Below the pieces are notes generated by a model. It was not told the origin of the DNA, searched no databases, and was given only the letters and a program-made list of their open reading frames with translations. 64,000 bases of DNA from positions 2,666,001-2,730,000 of the forward strand of contig OY782875.1 of assembly GCA_963678565.1 (NCBI GenBank), given 5' to 3'. Source of the DNA: SKHV01 sp963678565 (GTDB lineage: Bacteria; Bacteroidota; Bacteroidia; Bacteroidales; Prolixibacteraceae). Shown piece by piece: positions 62,077-64,000 of this stretch (positions are counted from its first letter, which is position 1; each line of letters starts with the position of its first letter). Both the position numbers and the translations under genes were made by a program.

Positions 62077-63120
62077 ATGAATAAGTTTTTAATATCTCTT
62101 TTTATAGTCTTCATCGCTTCGCAATCGAAAGCACAAATGGGTGGTGAGAACACATACGATTTTCTAAACTTATCCTCATCGGCCAGAATTAATTCTATGG
62201 GAGCAAACAATGTAAGTTTAATAGATACTTTAGAGTTAAGTATGGCTTACTACAACCCTGCAACCTTATATCCAGGCATGGACAAATCGCTTAATTTTAA
62301 CTTCATTAGTTATGTAGCCCAAATCAAGCAAGGTTATGCAGCCTATGCCTTCGATAAAAAAGAGATAGGGACTTTTGCTATTGGAATGCATTACATAAAT
62401 TATGGCGAATTTATTGGTGCTGATAAAGATGGAAGAATTACCGGAAATTTCACAGCAGGTGATTATTTCTTGAATCTTATTTACGCTCGAACATTGAATG
62501 ATAATTTTCGTATCGGAGCCAATATAAAGCCCATATACTCTGCTTATGAAGATTATTCGTCAATAGGAATCTCCTCCGATTGGGGGATTACTTACCGTGA
62601 TAGTACTGGTTTATTTTCTGCTGGTTTAGTACTAAAAAACTTAGGAAGCCAAATAACAACTTATCAAATATTAACCGATGGCGAGCGAGAACCACTCCCC
62701 TTCGATTTGCAACTCGGATTCACACAAAAATTTGCATATGCCCCATTTAGGCTACATTTTACTTTCCAAAACCTATTGCATTGGCAACTAACCGATTTTT
62801 CAACATGGGAATCGGATAATGCCGAGCAAGACGAATATACCATTGGCGATTCCGACACCGCCATCCGACAATTCATGAGGCATTTGATATTAGGTGCTGA
62901 GTTTTTGCCGTCTGAAAATGTTGTATTAAGTTTTGGATACAACTTTCAACGCCGACGAGAACTAGGCCTCTACGGTAACCCTGGAGGATCAGGTTTATCT
63001 GCAGGTTTTACAATAAACATTAATCGTTTCCGACTTTCTTATGCATTAGGTGGCTATCATCTTTCAGGAGCGACCAACTCATTTTCAATAAGTACCAACC
63101 TAAATCAGTTTATAAATTAG
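62077..63120 (+). CDS. porQ: Type IX secretion system protein PorQ
   Basis: A 347-residue outer-membrane barrel of the PorQ/PorV group with a signal peptide (about 1-20, SKAQMGG). GENTYDFLNLSSSARINSMGANNVSLID and MAYYNPATLYPGM are the conserved entry of PorQ. Barrel strands continue to FSISTNLNQFIN. PorQ, together with PorU, PorV and PorZ, forms the cell-surface attachment complex that processes T9SS cargo, relevant to the two giant sorting-domain proteins nearby. Followed by cmk and ispH, the conserved Bacteroidota order. Confidence 0.92.
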   Translation: MNKFLISLFIVFIASQSKAQMGGENTYDFLNLSSSARINSMGANNVSLIDTLELSMAYYNPATLYPGMDKSLNFNFISYVAQIKQGYAAYAFDKKEIGTFAIGMHYINYGEFIGADKDGRITGNFTAGDYFLNLIYARTLNDNFRIGANIKPIYSAYEDYSSIGISSDWGITYRDSTGLFSAGLVLKNLGSQITTYQILTDGEREPLPFDLQLGFTQKFAYAPFRLHFTFQNLLHWQLTDFSTWESDNAEQDEYTIGDSDTAIRQFMRHLILGAEFLPSENVVLSFGYNFQRRRELGLYGNPGGSGLSAGFTININRFRLSYALGGYHLSGATNSFSISTNLNQFIN

Positions 63121-63178
63121 CACAAAAAGCTAAAGTATAAATTGAACAATATTCTCTTTCAGAATCTTCCGATTCGCT

Positions 63179-63186
63179 TATCTTTG
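63179..63186 (+). promoter_or_regulatory. Candidate -7 element TATCTTTG of cmk
   Basis: Matches TAnnTTTG, 29 bp upstream of the cmk ATG. Confidence 0.45.
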
Positions 63187-63215
63187 CTAATCAATTTAAG
63201 TTAAGCTTTAAATAA

Positions 63216-63899
63216 ATGAAGAAGATCGTCATAGCAGTTGATGGTTATTCGTCGTGCGGGAAAAGTACCTTATCGAAAGAATTAGCCAAACAATTTCATT
63301 ACAATTATATCGATACCGGGGCGATGTATCGCTCTGTAACTCTATTCGCACTTGAAAATGGTTTGATTGAAAATGAAAAGGTAAAAAGAGAAGCCTTAAT
63401 CAAAGCGCTTCCTGAAATCCATATATCATTTCAATACAACACGAAGGAACAAAAAAGTGATACCTACTTAAATGGTCAATGTGTTGAAGATGAAATTCGG
63501 GGTATGCGAGTATCAGGGATGGTGAGTCCGGTTGCAACCATAAAAGAAGTTCGTGAGGCAATGGTAAAACAACAACAAGCAATGGGGAAAGAAAAAGGAA
63601 TCGTGATGGATGGACGCGATATAGGGACAGTTGTTTTTCCTAATGCAGAATTGAAGATATTCATGACAGCCAGTGCCGAAACAAGAGCAACTCGTCGCTA
63701 TAAAGAATTGCAAGAAAAAGGAGTAGAAGCCTCTTACGATGAAATCTTGAGTAATGTAAAAGAACGCGACTTCATTGATGAAAACAGAGATGAAAGCCCC
63801 CTTAGAAAAGCTAACGACGCGATCGTTTTAGATAATGGAAACCTGTCCCGTGCAGAGCAACTAAAACTAGCCATCGAAATGGTGCACAAGCAATTATAA
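63216..63899 (+). CDS. cmk: Cytidylate kinase
   Basis: A 227-residue cytoplasmic kinase making CDP/dCDP from CMP/dCMP with ATP. The P-loop is VDGYSSCGKSTLSKELAK, with the second conserved segment YIDTGAMYRSVTLFA. MDGRDIGTVVFPNAELKIFMTA and the lid sequence RDFIDENRDESPLRKANDAI are all present. The stop overlaps the ispH start (TAATG), so the two are translationally coupled. Confidence 0.95.
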   Translation: MKKIVIAVDGYSSCGKSTLSKELAKQFHYNYIDTGAMYRSVTLFALENGLIENEKVKREALIKALPEIHISFQYNTKEQKSDTYLNGQCVEDEIRGMRVSGMVSPVATIKEVREAMVKQQQAMGKEKGIVMDGRDIGTVVFPNAELKIFMTASAETRATRRYKELQEKGVEASYDEILSNVKERDFIDENRDESPLRKANDAIVLDNGNLSRAEQLKLAIEMVHKQL

Positions 63900-64000
63900 T
63901 GATTGTAGAAATTGACAAAAAAGCAGGTTTTTGTTTTGGCGTAAACAATGCCATCAAAAAAGTTGAAGAATTACTTTTAGCTGGTGAAGAGGTTCATTGT
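63899..64000 (+). CDS. ispH: 4-hydroxy-3-methylbut-2-enyl diphosphate reductase, N-terminal part (truncated by window)
   Basis: Only the first 34 residues are in the window. They begin MIVEIDKKAGFCFGVNNAIKKVEELL, with the first iron-sulfur-cluster Cys in GFCFGV, the standard N-terminus of IspH/LytB. The last MEP-pathway enzyme; it shares the pathway with the dxr gene at 24363-25511. The ATG at 63899 overlaps the cmk stop. Confidence 0.92.
   Translation, partial: MIVEIDKKAGFCFGVNNAIKKVEELLLAGEEVHC

Overview
The window looks like chromosomal DNA of a Bacteroidota bacterium, probably Bacteroidales/Marinilabiliales-like. Supporting signs are AT-rich DNA, TTTG-N19/20-TAnnTTTG promoters, many lipoproteins with short signal peptides, type IX secretion (T9SS) C-terminal sorting domains, porQ followed by cmk and ispH, a DUF4837 lipoprotein, and a BtuB/BtuG-type vitamin B12 uptake operon. 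I see no phage genes, transposases, rRNA or CRISPR array.

Layout. (1) 1-21594 is a long plus-strand glycan-catabolism locus. It holds a partial uronidase-like glycosidase, two GH2 lipoproteins, a GH43-like beta-propeller, a GH31, a parallel beta-helix enzyme, a DapA/NanA-type aldolase, an SSS symporter, a sialidase-like BNR lipoprotein and an STN-esterase fusion. Embedded in it are two methyl-transfer-type proteins, a zinc homocysteine-methyltransferase-like protein and a UroD/MtaA-like protein. No SusC/SusD pair or sulfatase is visible. (2) 21658-26383 is a minus-strand housekeeping block (DUF4837, tatA, rseP, dxr, M23 peptidase). It is followed by an initiator tRNA and an RNA methylase gene. 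(3) 27855-37385 is a cobalamin-riboswitch-led operon: btuB, a btuG-like gene, a DUF4430-like protein, the adenosyltransferase, cobU, DUF4198, cobT, cobS, cobC and cobQ. It would serve B12/cobinamide salvage and lower-ligand attachment. (4) 37393-43401 is a minus-strand envelope module of unknown function with three genes, one combining PD40 with a degenerate OmpA-like domain. (5) 43663-46728 holds a TPR histidine kinase, thiamine pyrophosphokinase and a small helical protein. (6) 47209-61434 is a second glycan locus. It has two giant T9SS-secreted proteins sharing a 1.5-kb near-identical 3' module, a GH43 of exo-beta-1,3-galactanase type, a GH53 endo-galactanase and a GH2, which points to (arabino)galactan. 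(7) 61476-64000 holds a small membrane protein, then porQ, cmk and the start of ispH.

Links between regions. An identical 18-bp sequence made of a LacI-type operator fused to the -7 promoter element lies upstream of the beta-helix gene at 14747 and of the giant secreted protein at 47209. A second, perfectly palindromic operator lies 88 bp upstream of the latter. This suggests one catabolic regulon spanning loci 1 and 6. The methyl-transfer proteins in locus 1 and the B12 salvage operon could be linked through removal of methyl groups from O-methylated plant or algal sugars, but that is inference. Residue assignments come from reading the sequence and from motif memory; no database search was run.
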